DNA from: Morella rubra
Taxonomy: Eukaryota > Streptophyta > Magnoliopsida > Fagales > Myricaceae
Reading direction: 5' to 3'
NCBI GenBank assembly: GCA_003952965.2
Contig: CM025852.1
Span: 3,752,416 to 3,816,415, forward strand
DNA: 64,000 nucleotides
Shown here: piece by piece, positions 45,988 to 56,317 of the stretch
Numbering within the stretch: the first letter of the stretch is position 1
Layout of the letters: each line of letters begins with the position of its first letter
Notes under the pieces: model-generated
What the model was told of the DNA's origin: nothing
The model's database searches: none
The model's input: the letters and a program-made list of their open reading frames with translations, nothing else
Made by a program: the position numbers and the translations under genes

Positions 45988-46418
45988 TCTTAAAAATGAT
46001 AGTGAAAATCACGTCTGAGAGGTGTGATCGACCTTTGAGCAGAAGGTCCCTTTTATAGGCAAGGGAGACTTGAAAACTGTCCAAATTGGAATACATTTGG
46101 ATGTCTCTTCACAAACCTCTCGTTACTGCCATTAGTCGCCAAAACACATGAAAACTTCGAGAAAATGAGCATTGGAAATGAAAAGCCTCGAAAATCAGAT
46201 GAAATGGTGCTAAAACGGATGAGAAATCGGAGAGAGAGAGAGAGAGAGAGAGAATTGATAAGAGGAGAATTGTACCGTTGGAAACGGCGGCTAGTGTAAA
46301 GGGATCATGACTTTCAGATCTGGGGAAGAAAATAGGTGAAACGCACCGTTTCACTTAAAAATCAAATTCTAACAAAACGGATTTAAATAGTGAAACCTTG
46401 GCAATACTAACCAAACGT

Positions 46419-46490
46419 GTGAAACGCCTCAGCGATTAAGCTACAAATCTCCTTCCTTTGAGCGCGCGGGTTCGAATCCTCGCGTTTCAT
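46419..46490 (+). other. tRNA-like sequence (pseudo-tRNA or pol III promoter module)
   Basis: The 72-nt sequence has a 7-8-bp acceptor-like stem (gtgaaacg with cgtttcat), a box-A-like cagcgattaag and a perfect box B, GGTTCGAATCC. The T-stem has mismatches and no clear anticodon arm forms, so it is not called a functional tRNA gene. Confidence 0.5.
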
Positions 46491-46554
46491 CATTTTTGAG
46501 ATAAAACTGTTAAACATTTAAATAAACTCAACCGTGTAAAAATCAACAAACACG

Positions 46555-46620
46555 CGCCTGGCCTAGCGGTCTTCTCCTTTTAAGCCTCAGGTCTGGAGTT
46601 CGACTCTAGTCATTGCAAAA
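46555..46620 (+). other. Second tRNA-like module
   Basis: A good box A (tggcctagcgg) and a box-B-like gagttcgactc are spaced as in a tRNA. No acceptor stem is obvious. It lies 140 bp downstream of the first module in the same orientation and is followed by T-rich sequence. Confidence 0.45.
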
Positions 46621-46669
46621 GCTCTCCTTTTTTTCTTTTTTCTTTTTTAAACCGGGTTATCACAGAGAT

Positions 46670-47010
46670 AGCAAACTTGTTGTCACAAAACACATTGACT
46701 AGTCTGGTAGGTATACCTAATGTTAGACTTTCTACAAATCGTTTAATCTAGACTACATTACTTACTGTGCATGATATATATTCAGCTTCCATGGTGGATT
46801 TAGCAAAACAACCATGTTTCTTGCTTAACCATGAAACAGCTGTACAACCAAACAAGATCATCGAGATCACCAGTGAAATCGGCATCTGTGGATCATTTAT
46901 ACCAAAACACAAACTTAACTTTTTGATGCCTTGAAGATATCTAAATATTCTTTATACTGCTTGCCAATGAGCCTAATTTTCAGGATTGGATTTATATTTA
47001 CTTACCAGTC
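46670..47010 (-). pseudogene. Copia RNase H, first part
   Basis: The minus frame gives KSTMEAEYISCTVSNVV and later VFCDNKFAIS, corresponding to conserved RNase H segments of copia elements. The frame contains stops. Confidence 0.8.
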
Positions 47011-47960
47011 CTATTGCATGGCAATATCAGGTATTGTTGTAGTCATTGCATACATTAAACTTCCAACGGCCAGAGCATATGAAATGTTTTTCATTTTATT
47101 TATATCTTCATTAGTTTGTGGACACATCTTTTTACTTAAATATGATCCTTTACTTATTGGTGTGCTCAATGGTTTGCAATTATGAATCTCAAATTTTTTA
47201 AGTACCTTTTCTAAATATTTTTCTTGATCCAGATATAATAACTTGGAAATTCTATCTTTTGAGATTTTTATCCCTAATACATAGGTAGCAAGACCCATGT
47301 CTTTCATTTCACATTTGGATACAAGAAATATTTTTTTTTGGTCATCATATTTATACAATTACTAACCACATATAGTGGTAATATAGTCGTTTCTTCATCA
47401 CGTCTCCAAATATATACACAATGATCTAATTTACTTGCTTCAAATCCCAGTTCTAGAATTGCTTCATGGAATCTTAAATACCATTGTCTCGATGATTGTT
47501 TTAATCCATACAATGATCTTTTTAATTTGTAGACTTTTTCCTTTTGATCATTAAATTCAAACCTTTCCGATTGAAACATATAGATATCTTCATTTAATTC
47601 TCCATTTAGAAACGTTGTTTTCACATCTAATTGATGCAATTCTATATCCATATATGCAACAATAGACATAATTATTCTTATCAATGCAAATTTAGCTATA
47701 GGAGAATATGTATCTATAAAGTCTACACTGGGTTGCTGAGTAAACCCTTTAGCCACCAGTCTTGTTTTATATTTTTATAGGGTTCCATCAGATTTAAATT
47801 TCTTTCTTAGCACCCATTTGCAACCAATGGCATTGCTTTTGTTTGGTAAATTTGTAAGTTCTAAAAAATCATTTTTATTTATTGGATCAATTTCATCATT
47901 CATTGCTGTAAGCCATTCATTTGCATCCTTGGATTCCATTGCTTCATAGAAATTTGCCGA
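47011..47960 (-). pseudogene. Copia reverse transcriptase
   Basis: Readable RT motifs are RLVAKGFTQQPSVDF (after an in-frame stop), DTYSPIAKFALIRIIM, HQLDVKTTFLNGELNEDIYM, KRSLYGLKQSSRQWYLRF and then MKDMGLATYVLGIKISKDR in another frame. The catalytic YVDD box is destroyed: the frame reads LPLYV and then shifts, with the two aspartates gone. The product cannot be active. Confidence 0.92.
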
Positions 47961-48200
47961 ATCAGTTTATAGATTCATATTATCCACAATTAACATATAA
48001 TGATCACATAATAAACTAGATGGTCACCTATTTCTTTTACTCCCACTATTCCCCTCATCCTTGCATGATAAATCTATATCTTGCAATTTTCTTTTATTGT
48101 GCGTTGTATTTAACAATTCATCATCTAATAATTTTAAGTCTTCTAAATGAGTAATTTGACTAGTATCTTCCATAAATACAACATCTCTACTTTCAATAAG

Positions 48201-48500
48201 TCATTTTTCAAAATGGTAAAAACGATATCCACTCCTATTTTCTACATAACCAATAAACTTGCATTCCCAAGTTTTACTACCCAATTTTTCCCTTAATGGT
48301 TTAGGGATAAGTACATGGGCTTTACAGCCCCAAATTCTTACATTTATAATATCCGGTTTCAAACCTGTCCAACATTCATAGGGGGTGATAGTCATTGCCT
48401 TAGTGTATATATGTCTTATCCCATTATCTTTACAAAATTGATCTAAAGCTTCGTATTCACCACCCCTATCATTATTCAAGGTTTTTATGGACCTATCCAA
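48201..48500 (-). pseudogene. Copia integrase, C-terminal part with core deletion
   Basis: LNNDRGGEYEALDQFCKDNG is followed almost directly by TITPYECWTGLKPDI and VRIWGCKAHVLIP. The segment that normally carries the last catalytic glutamate is missing, a deletion of roughly 50-60 residues. Confidence 0.85.
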
Positions 48501-48677
48501 TTGATTTTTAACTTCTAATTTATATTCGTTAAATTTATCAATTGCTTGTGTTTCGGAAAAAGTTTCGCAAGATAAATATGTCCATATCTTGAAAAGTCAT
48601 CCGTAAATGTAATAAAGTATTTCATTTCCCTATGTGTCTTAGTTCTTAAAGGTCCACATCTATCAGAATGTACTATT

Positions 48678-50114
48678 TCAAATAATTCTGATGATTTCCA
48701 ATATCTTGTAAAAGATTTGCTTGATGTTTTTTCCTTTTATACATGGTTCACATGTAATGAAATCATCTTTATCTAATTGTGGAATTAATCCACTTGCATA
48801 CATTCTTTGTATTTTGCTTTTGTTTATGTGTCCTAAACGTAAATGCCATAAATAAAAATTATTATCATTTGACACATTTAAATAACTAGAAATAAAAACT
48901 TTATATACATCACATTTGAGTACATACATATTGTCTGCTTTAGATCCTTGAAGCCTTACAGTTCCTTTTCTAATATATACATAACCATATTTAAATTTAA
49001 CCTCATATCCTCTTTCATCTAGTACAGAAGTAGATACAAGATTCCTACGGATATGAGATATGTAAAGGACATCACTTAAAGTTATAACAGAACTATTATG
49101 TATGAATTTACATGTACCTTCTTCCAATACGTCACAATATGTATTATTGCCTATATAAACTATGTGTTCACCAATTTTCTTTTCTTTCATGTCCACAAAT
49201 AGTTCTTTGTTCCGAGCTATGTGTCTGGTAGCACCAGAGTTTATCCACCAAGAGTCTAAAGTTGGTTCCGCTAGCATTACCTCTGTAATGGTCAATGCAA
49301 TTTCTTTCCCTTTGTTACGATCTTGATTCTTTGGACAATCAACTTTGAAATGCATTTTCTTCCTACATTTAAAACATGCTCCTTTGTTCTTTGCTCCCAT
49401 AGGTTTCTTCTTTAGCCATTTTTTATTAAATATTCTAAATTTTTTCTTTTTCGGTATTTGAACAATAGGTTGAATAGTTTGTGCAATCAGAAGACTATTA
49501 CATGTATTTTCTTGTCTCTTTCTTTCCGTTCTTTCTTCCTCTATAACTAATAACACTAGAAGTGATACCATTGATACTTCTTTTGCACTATGTGTAAGTG
49601 TAGTTACAATATGTTCCCATGATGAAGGCAAACTATTCAAAATAATGGTTACTTGCATCTTGTCTGATATTGGATGCCCATCATTTTCTAATTCTTTTGT
49701 TATAAGTTCCATTTGATTTATATGTTCTCCCACATATTCATTCTCACCTATGCGAGAACTATTATATTTATTTAATAATAATTATTTGTGGGTATCAGAC
49801 TTAGAACCATATTTTGCCTCAAGATCATCCATCATTTGTTTTGCTATCTCAGAATATTCAAAGAGATGCATTATATTGTCTTTCATATTATGCAATAAAG
49901 TAGCTCTTGCAATTAGATAGTCGTCGATCAATTTTTCTTTCTTTTTAACTAACTCAGAATCTGAGTTATCTAATATTTCTGGTTTTTATGTGTTAATGAC
50001 ATATAATAATTTTTCATGTGTGAACAAATATGTCATATGTCTTTTCCACATCCTAAAATTCATGCCATTCAAATTTTCTATTTTTGAAGCATCTATTCCT
50101 CCTTTAATAGCCAT
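48678..50114 (-). pseudogene. Copia gag, protease and integrase N-terminal region
   Basis: The gag start is MAIKGGIDASKIENLNGMNF from the ATG at 50114, with two internal stops before the long frame at 49733. The zinc knuckle CFKCRKKMHFKVDC fits CX2CX4HX4C. The protease active site reads WWINSGATRHI where DSGA is expected, so the catalytic Asp is Asn. The integrase zinc-binding region is present (LWHLRLGHINKSK and CEPCIKGK). Confidence 0.92.
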
Positions 50115-51897
50115 TTCAGAATGTAGGAAAATAATGCTCACAAATATAAAATATTAAATACTTGAGCCAACGTTATAACTTAAATACTTAATAAAAATAA
50201 ATATTATGTTTAAAGAGAAATATAAACCTTAAACCACTCTTACATTGCATTTGGGTATTAAAACGGAGTCGCGAAAAAGAAAAAGTTTGTGTAGATGAAG
50301 ATAATTGTAATGATGATAAAATTTTAAGGGTTTAAATTTTGGTTTGCCAAACGCCATGTTAGATAATACTATGTAATATTTGAACTTCACACTAAACTTA
50401 GATCACAGTGTGTCCAACTAAGACAAAATACACAAAAACAAGTACTGTAGCTACAAACTTATTATTTAAATACACATAATAATAATAATACCACACTTAA
50501 TTGTAGTATTTCTCTTTGTACTTGTTCAAGCATCCTCCACGATATGACAAGCTTGAGTTTGGTGGAGACACTTTTTCGCCTTGTCTTGGATAGGAATGTT
50601 GATGTGCATCCAAAGGCCAGTTGTCCCTTGAAACTAACTCAATATACCTTTGAATCCTAATGGGATGAGATCCCCTCAAGTTCTGATTCTCATAAATCTC
50701 TCTTTTTGCCAAATCTGGAACTATGAAGGAAATATTCCTTTTTTTTTTAGTTGGGTACATCCAACAAGGTCACTAAAACATTCCCTAAGTATTTGAACAC
50801 TCTCCCTCGTAAAGTACCCTTCTTTTTGGTGCAAATCTGTTGAAATCCTGTCTATAACGATGCTTATTTCGATGATGTTGATTTTGAAAATACGCAGAAT
50901 TTTTTGGCCGGTTTGTATATTTAAATTTGGATTTGGAAAAGTAGTTTTGGTTGGCTTGATTCACGGTCAAATTTGCTTGATTTGCAGTCAAAGGATCTTG
51001 CCTTTTTTTTTAAAAGGCACATTCAACATATTTGTTTTGCATTTAATGTGGGGAATAGATTGGATTTGTACGGGGGGTCTCAAAAGTCTTATCTTATACT
51101 GGGTAACAAATGAAGACCTGATTTTTGGCTAAAATTTGGTAAGGTAACTGATTTATTTTTATAATCTTCAACAAGTTAATCTGCTTCAACCTGAGTCTTT
51201 AAATACGTTGGGCAAGACACCAACTTTCAGGGCGTCACACGAATTCTGGACCTAAAGTTATGACTAGCGGGTTTGCTATTTGACTCCCTGAGCACTAGAC
51301 TAAGTGCACGTTTAAGACAGGAGTCTTTGTTTACAACATCGCCCGATTTTAATGGAGCATTTTGTTCGTTGCAATTGCAGACTCTGTATCAGAAGATGAA
51401 TCCACTAAAATGGAGTCTAGAATATCGAAAAGTTTACCGTTAGAAGAAATGCTATCATTCCAGTCGTCTTCCTCTTCAGGTTATGCGCTTTCCTCCTTAC
51501 GGAGAGTCTTTTCTTTGTTTTCGCTCACCGTTGGCGTTGTTTGTTGCTTCAATGATTCTATCACAATGGGCTTCTCTACGACTGCAAATCCTGGCGATCG
51601 TGCAATTTCGCTTGAATTCTCCTCTGGACGTTCTATAGTTTGTGAACAAAATGCACCCCAGTAGAATTCTTCTCTGTCATATACCCTTAGCAAGTCTTTG
51701 ATGTTACCAGTAAATTCTAAGCCTCCAATAGTAACTCGATATAAATCACAACCGGTTGCTGAGTATTACGAACATAGTTGATATAGGCAACACTTGAAGC
51801 CAAACCAAGAGTTTGTCGTAAAACGGTAGTCTCGATCCTCTTTAGTAAAATCCTTGTATTCTCCTTTGTCTCTCCTTCTTCCTTTTCAACCATGGCG
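50115..51897 (-). other. Copia leader region between primer-binding site and gag
   Basis: The leader is unusually long at about 1.8 kb. It contains a frameshifted ORF starting with the ATG at about 51893 (MVEKEEGETKENTRILLKRI; the later part RVYDREEFYWGAFCSQ in another frame, to 51481). Two further minus frames, at 50785-50991 (Asn/Gln-rich) and 50497-50760, are also present. None has a family I recognise. Captured host sequence or another decayed insertion is possible. Confidence 0.45.
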
Positions 51898-52115
51898 CTT
51901 TGATTCCATTGTTAGAAAATGAAAACAAATGATCGAAAGGAAGTCACCACTAGGATGTTAAATCCAAGAGGCAACCAGTCTTTTCTATTATTTTTGTCTT
52001 GTTTGAATAAATAATGTCAGCTATTTTAGATCTGTAAATTATTATTTATAGAGCAATATAAACGTTTGGGAAGAGTTGCAACTTGTCTAAGCATTGCAAC
52101 TCTTCTCTATTAGCT

Positions 52116-53224
52116 GGCATTGGAAACCGCGAAATCGGCGGTTCCCAGCACCGGTTTTGGTGATGATTTTTAATAAACCGGCACTGGCACCTCTCCTATT
52201 ACTGTTTTAATTTTTTTTAACCTTGACCTATTTTGACTTTTGAAAGGATATTAACCCACGCCTTACGGGGTCCCTCGTGGATTTGTTTTATTAAATATTG
52301 TCTATGCCTACTTCCTTGTATTTGAGAAAGAAAAGTCAATTGCTTTCTTTCATTGTCTATCTCTCCTAAGGTTTCGTTTTGGTCAACTCTACGGTTGAAA
52401 ATAAGAAAAAACAAGGTTAGGGTAAATTCCCTAACCCTGTTGCTATCGGGATTCACTTTTTGAATCCCGATTGCCTTGCCTCCCCCCTCCAGCTGAGTGA
52501 CTCATAGTGACGCCGTTCGCCACGCCCAGTGCAGTGCCCATAGCCCAGCTTGCCGTTGAGCCTCTAGCAGTTGCCGACTCGCTGCCAAGCCTCCGCCTAA
52601 AATGTATATCCTCTGAGTCTGGACCTCACCGTTTGGCGTTTGGTTTGTTGAAGTTTGTTTTTTTCTCTTTTCTTTCTAGGCAATGGGCATTGTATACTAT
52701 TTGTTTAGTGTGAATCGTGTGATTTGTGAAGTTACTAATAACTAAACTAATAAATAGCGTGAGATGGGTTTGAGTCGTTTGATCGTTTGTTCACTGTAAG
52801 TCTGTAATCTCGTGAGATGGGTTTGACTGTTTGATAGCTCTTTGTCTATGGATTAAATAGCATTTTTGTCTCTTGTAAAACTGAAATATTGTTGACAAAA
52901 ACTGAAAGCACGTTTGTAAATGCACATGTTAAGTTTACAGCATTGAAATATTGTATTTGCAGCATAGTTAATATTTATTGAAATGTTGTAATTGAATTAA
53001 TAAACTAATAAACTTATACTATTAAAAATGAAAAGCCTATTTGGCCCAACGGTTACACGGTAAACGATTACACAGTTTAAGCGGTTACCGTGTAACCGTT
53101 ACCGTTAATAACCCAGTGTTTGGTTGTGTTTGTCTACCACTTATGTCAGCTTACCGCCCGTTTGGGCTTATCTGCCCTTATGGGCTTACCTATAGTGTGG
53201 TTGTGTCTGTGTGTAGTTTTTACA
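52116..53224. other. Unassigned DNA right of the copia element
   Basis: The outer part of the 5' LTR is lost here. A palindrome lies at 53050-53097 (ggttacacggtaa and ttaccgtgtaacc, 13-bp perfect arms). The GC-richer part at 52490-52620 has no recognised product. Confidence 0.4.
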
Positions 53225-53512
53225 ACTAGTATTTGCATTTGAAGTATTCTAAGGGAGCAGGATCGACGCTACGTTCGTCCCTCCTTCAGCGACAGTCGCC
53301 TTTGTCTTGTGCAGTGGTTGTTACTTTTTATGGGTTTTTGCGCCCATCTCTCGCGGGTCTCCCCGCTACTTCCAAGGACCTTGAGTCCTTGTTTATGGGC
53401 TATGGTCCCCTAGACTTGTTGCTAACCCTTTGGGTCCTTTCCCTTGTAAGTTTTCAGCTGTAATTTTCTATGCTATGAATAAAATGTGTCTTGATTTAAA
53501 AAAACAAACAAA
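53225..53512 (+). mobile_element. LINE 3'-end fragment with A-rich tail
   Basis: The sequence ends ttctatgctatgaataaaat, then gtgtcttgattt and an A-rich tail, a layout typical of plant LINE 3' ends. It is strongly 5'-truncated. No clear target duplication was seen, so the left boundary is approximate. Confidence 0.5.
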
Positions 53513-53950
53513 CAGACATATATTATAGCTGCTTTATAATGCCATGTCCAGCAGTTGCTTATTCCAAACTATTGCTTACTGTTTTGGTTTTAATTATGAG
53601 CTGAGATAGCTCAATAGACGGTAGCAAAATTAAAGTTTCCAATCAACCGATAAAAGAAGCATTTGGCTATATATATAGTGGTAAATATACGAAGTAGCTA
53701 GCAGACTGAAAATGTAACCTGTGTTAGAAGAGTAACCTTCTCTAAATTCCGCACAGTAATAAATTCAATAAATTATAAGAAAATGAAAACCGTGTAGGAC
53801 CCACCTACAAACAAATCGAAGGGCCACATAGGAAAGGGGGCCAGGGATGTAAAACCAAAAAGGTAAGGAAAAGGAAACAAATAAATTTAAATTTTATGAT
53901 ACCAACAACAAACAAAAATTTTGTCTAAGCAAATTTAACGACAGACGTTA

Positions 53951-54085
53951 TTATTCACAATCCGGAATACGAACAGCCCCGCTTTTCAGATCAACGGTCA
54001 GTCTGCAGTTCATGTCCGCCGCAATCTTCCGCTCCAAGTTCATCACGCTCAACAGCGTCACCTTCCCTGAATTCAGACTACATAA
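53951..54085 (-). pseudogene. Orphan C-terminal fragment of a LEA_2 gene (unit B)
   Basis: An in-frame 3' end reads SGKVTLLSVMNLERK, then IAADMNCRLTVDLKSG and AVRIPDCE before the stop at 53953-53951. It matches the last ~45 residues of the LEA_2 domain (SGKVELMFVMKKKK...EMNCTM...) but is clearly divergent from the adjacent complete gene. The 5' part is missing. It lies about 40 bp downstream of the complete 54.1-kb gene. Confidence 0.8.
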
Positions 54086-54122
54086 GACAAAAGTAGGAAA
54101 CTGAAACACAGCTTTAAGCATT

Positions 54123-54758
54123 TCATTCACAAGTCAAATCTTGGACCGCCCTTGTTGACAAATTGATACTCATGGTGCAGATCATTTCCGCGGACTTCTT
54201 CTTCTTCATCACAAACATCAATTCCACTTTTCCACTAAGCTTGGCATGGCTGCTCAGCGTTAACACCCCGGCACCCAATTCGCTTACAAGACTCGTGGTG
54301 TTTGGCAGGACATTTGAGTTCACATTCACTGTTACGCTGACTTTTTTGGTAGAACGCAGCCCAGCCTTACTCTTAGGAATACTGGCCTGCCCCACTGTCA
54401 CGCCCTGGTACGTGAACGTGACGTTGGTGTCATCATACTTGTAGGGACCAAAGTTTGTGTTTTTGATCGTCACTTGGGTTGTGAAGCTTATGTCGAAGGA
54501 TTGAGTGTTGTTGTTCACGTTCGACAACGCGACAGTGCCCAACCTGACCTTAGGGGTCTTAACCTTCATGACAGTGAGCGCAAACGCCGTAATGACTATG
54601 ACCTGAAAGACAGCAAAAGCAACGATATATGTGGCTAACTTGATTCTTTTCTTCCTCCGCAGCTCATCGGAAGACACAGCGTTAGATTCTTCATCGCTTC
54701 TGGGGTGCGCCTTTTCTGGTGCCAAGGGGTACACCTGCTGGTTTGTCCTCTCAGCCAT
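54123..54758 (-). CDS. LEA_2 protein, At1g64065-like, sub-group 3 (unit B)
   Basis: The 211-residue protein is highly similar to the 39- and 59-kb copies, with N-terminal YPLAPEKAHPRSDEESNAVS, ELRRKKRIKL and a membrane helix (about 42-64). The LEA_2 domain contains KVRLGTVALSNV, TIKNTNFGPYKYD, ASIPKSKAGLRSTKKVSVTV and KLSGKVELMFVMKKKK. The otherwise conserved EMNCTM is EMICTM, removing a potential N-glycosylation site. The ORF is intact and the TATA box is at 54892-54901. A SINE lies between the TATA box and the conserved W-box block, which may alter its regulation. Confidence 0.94.
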   Translation of the reverse strand: MAERTNQQVYPLAPEKAHPRSDEESNAVSSDELRRKKRIKLATYIVAFAVFQVIVITAFALTVMKVKTPKVRLGTVALSNVNNNTQSFDISFTTQVTIKNTNFGPYKYDDTNVTFTYQGVTVGQASIPKSKAGLRSTKKVSVTVNVNSNVLPNTTSLVSELGAGVLTLSSHAKLSGKVELMFVMKKKKSAEMICTMSINLSTRAVQDLTCE

Positions 54759-54891
54759 TTGCTTTGCTTAGAAAGTGGAAAAGGAAACTGACGTCAAAAT
54801 ATCTTTTCTTTTCTGTTTGTTTCTTTAGAAAGCGAGTCAAAGAAGTAGGAATGTTTTTGTGGCAGTGGTGGTAGATTCTTAGAGAGATGTG

Positions 54892-54901
54892 CTATATATA
54901 G
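54892..54901 (-). promoter_or_regulatory. TATA box of the 54.1-kb LEA_2 gene
   Basis: CTATATATAG, about 135 bp upstream of the ATG, in the shared context gatgtgctatatata. Confidence 0.75.
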
Positions 54902-54960
54902 GGCTCACGCAACAAAAATGTTTAGTTGTTCGAATCATGAATAAGTAAAGGCGTAGAGCT

Positions 54961-55066
54961 ACCGACGTCCTCTGTACCAGAGTGGTAGGAGGGCTTCAAT
55001 TGCCCGATCGGTCAGAGTTTCGATCGTTGGCAGAGGGAGAAGAAAAGAGAGAAAAAAAAATAATAA
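54961..55066 (+). mobile_element. Short SINE-like insertion upstream of the 54.1-kb gene
   Basis: A 106-bp insertion is flanked by perfect 15-bp direct repeats taaaggcgtagagct (54946-54960 and 55067-55081). It has a box-A-like ccagagtggtagg, a box-B-like gagtttcgatcg and an A-rich tail. The paralogous sites upstream of the 39-kb gene (aaaggcgtagctctccgtgg) and 59-kb gene lack it, so it inserted after the units duplicated. Confidence 0.88.
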
Positions 55067-55079
55067 TAAAGGCGTAGAG

Positions 55080-55157
55080 CTTCGTGGAAAACGAGACAAC
55101 ACGGGGGACATACCGAATGCGTCTGAGGTTGGAATTTTTGACTTCTAGATGGTCTCT
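55080..55157. promoter_or_regulatory. Conserved upstream block with W-box, 54.1-kb gene
   Basis: It contains cttcgtggaaaacgaga and gcgtctgaggttggaatttt, then tgacttctaga and tggtctct. The W-box core TTGACT is at about 55138-55143. It is about 120 bp further from the ATG than in its sisters because of the SINE. Confidence 0.65.
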
Positions 55158-56317
55158 CCCGTGACTTTCGTGAAAACTTTAAAGTCCCTTTTGGTACAAG
55201 CTCTATTGAGATTTTTAATGAATATCTAATTTAAGAAGCTTCGAATCCCCCACTGAATAGACAATTGGAGACGATACTCCAGATCAACTAAGGCAAGAAC
55301 ATCATGTAATAGGACCAAAAAATATAATAATGAAACATTTTGTTTTTGTCTTTTTGTTATTAATTTATTTCTTCTCTCTCTACCTATCGATATCTGACGA
55401 TCGAGGCTTAAGATTTGAATTTTCATGGTGAAATTTGATGGGGAATTATCAAACTAATTAAAGACACAAATAATATTCGTTAAAAAATAAAATAAATGCT
55501 GTTAACAACTTGACCATTTACATTTACCTTGAATTAGTAAGTATTTAATAGAATAAAAAGCTCAGACGTCGACGCGTCAATTCAGTCTATATTAATGGGT
55601 CATCTAGCCTTTTTCAAAGTGTACCTAATAAAATAGTAAGAGAATGATTAAAACTCAAGTAGAGTACATACGGACTTCCTAATTGCTTTATCTTAAAGAA
55701 ATTACTTGTTGTCATTTTCTTCTTTTCTTTCCTCGGAAAGAAAGCAAGATCAGAAGGATTGCAACTCAACAAGCTGTAGTCTTTTGGTTTTTTCCCCATT
55801 CTTGCAACCAAACTAGTTCGCAAGCAGTACAGTTATTCCAAACACTTTTGGAAGAGAAATACTTGCAGTCTTGCATGCTCTTCTTTATGTAAGAGTTCCT
55901 ACAAAGAAATGCGAGTGATCAGCTACACCATATTAGAATTTGCCATCATTTTATCGAGTTATTCGCTCCCAAAAAAAAAAACAGAATCTTTATAATTCAA
56001 AAATGCGTACAAATTAATTTTTAAGCTTCGATTCGTGTACGATTATATGATCCCTCCTCTGGGTCCTCCAAAAATTTTCGTTGTTTGGAGGAATGATTGT
56101 AATTTGAAGTGGGTTATATAGTTTGGGAAGTTGGCTATTTTTTTATGATAATGATATTAATTATTCATTTGACAACACTCTATGGATCAATAATCACCGC
56201 GTTAATCTTGTCAGATATGATTAGAACTATGACAGGGAATATTGTAATCCTCCAAATCCCACAAGCATATGTTATCAAATTGAAAAAATCCGGTTTATAT
56301 ATCCCAATTGATACTTA

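Larger units (their letters stand above)
45016..46664. mobile_element. Solo-LTR-like insertion in the copia RNase H region
   Basis: The 1649-bp insertion has 5-bp direct repeats gagat (45011-45015 and 46665-46669) and ends cgtcacgcccc and gggttatcaca. These are close to the TG...CA ends of an LTR, with TG mutated to CG. There is no polyprotein coding sequence. It carries two GA microsatellites and two tRNA-like modules. A solo LTR left by recombination is the simplest reading; a non-autonomous element is the alternative. Confidence 0.65.
43415..52115 (-). mobile_element. Decayed Ty1/copia LTR retrotransposon with nested insertions
   Basis: The 3' LTR is 43415-44433 (about 280 bp plus a nested hAT element). 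It is preceded in element orientation by a purine tract, AAGTGGGAGA, at 44443-44434. The 5' LTR is 51910-about 52115, missing its outer part. The shared LTR text includes aggaagtcaccgctaggctg/aggaagtcaccactaggatg. A primer-binding site resembling the initiator-Met tRNA complement (TGGAATCAAAGC) abuts the 5' LTR at about 51909-51898. Domain order gag-protease-integrase-RT-RNaseH is that of copia. The element is inactive: internal stops, frameshifts, a lost integrase core and a lost YVDD. Confidence 0.9.

Noticed and set aside
45809-46354. Minus ORFs rich in Ser-Leu repeats
   Set aside because: Their length comes from the GA microsatellites inside the solo-LTR-like insert.
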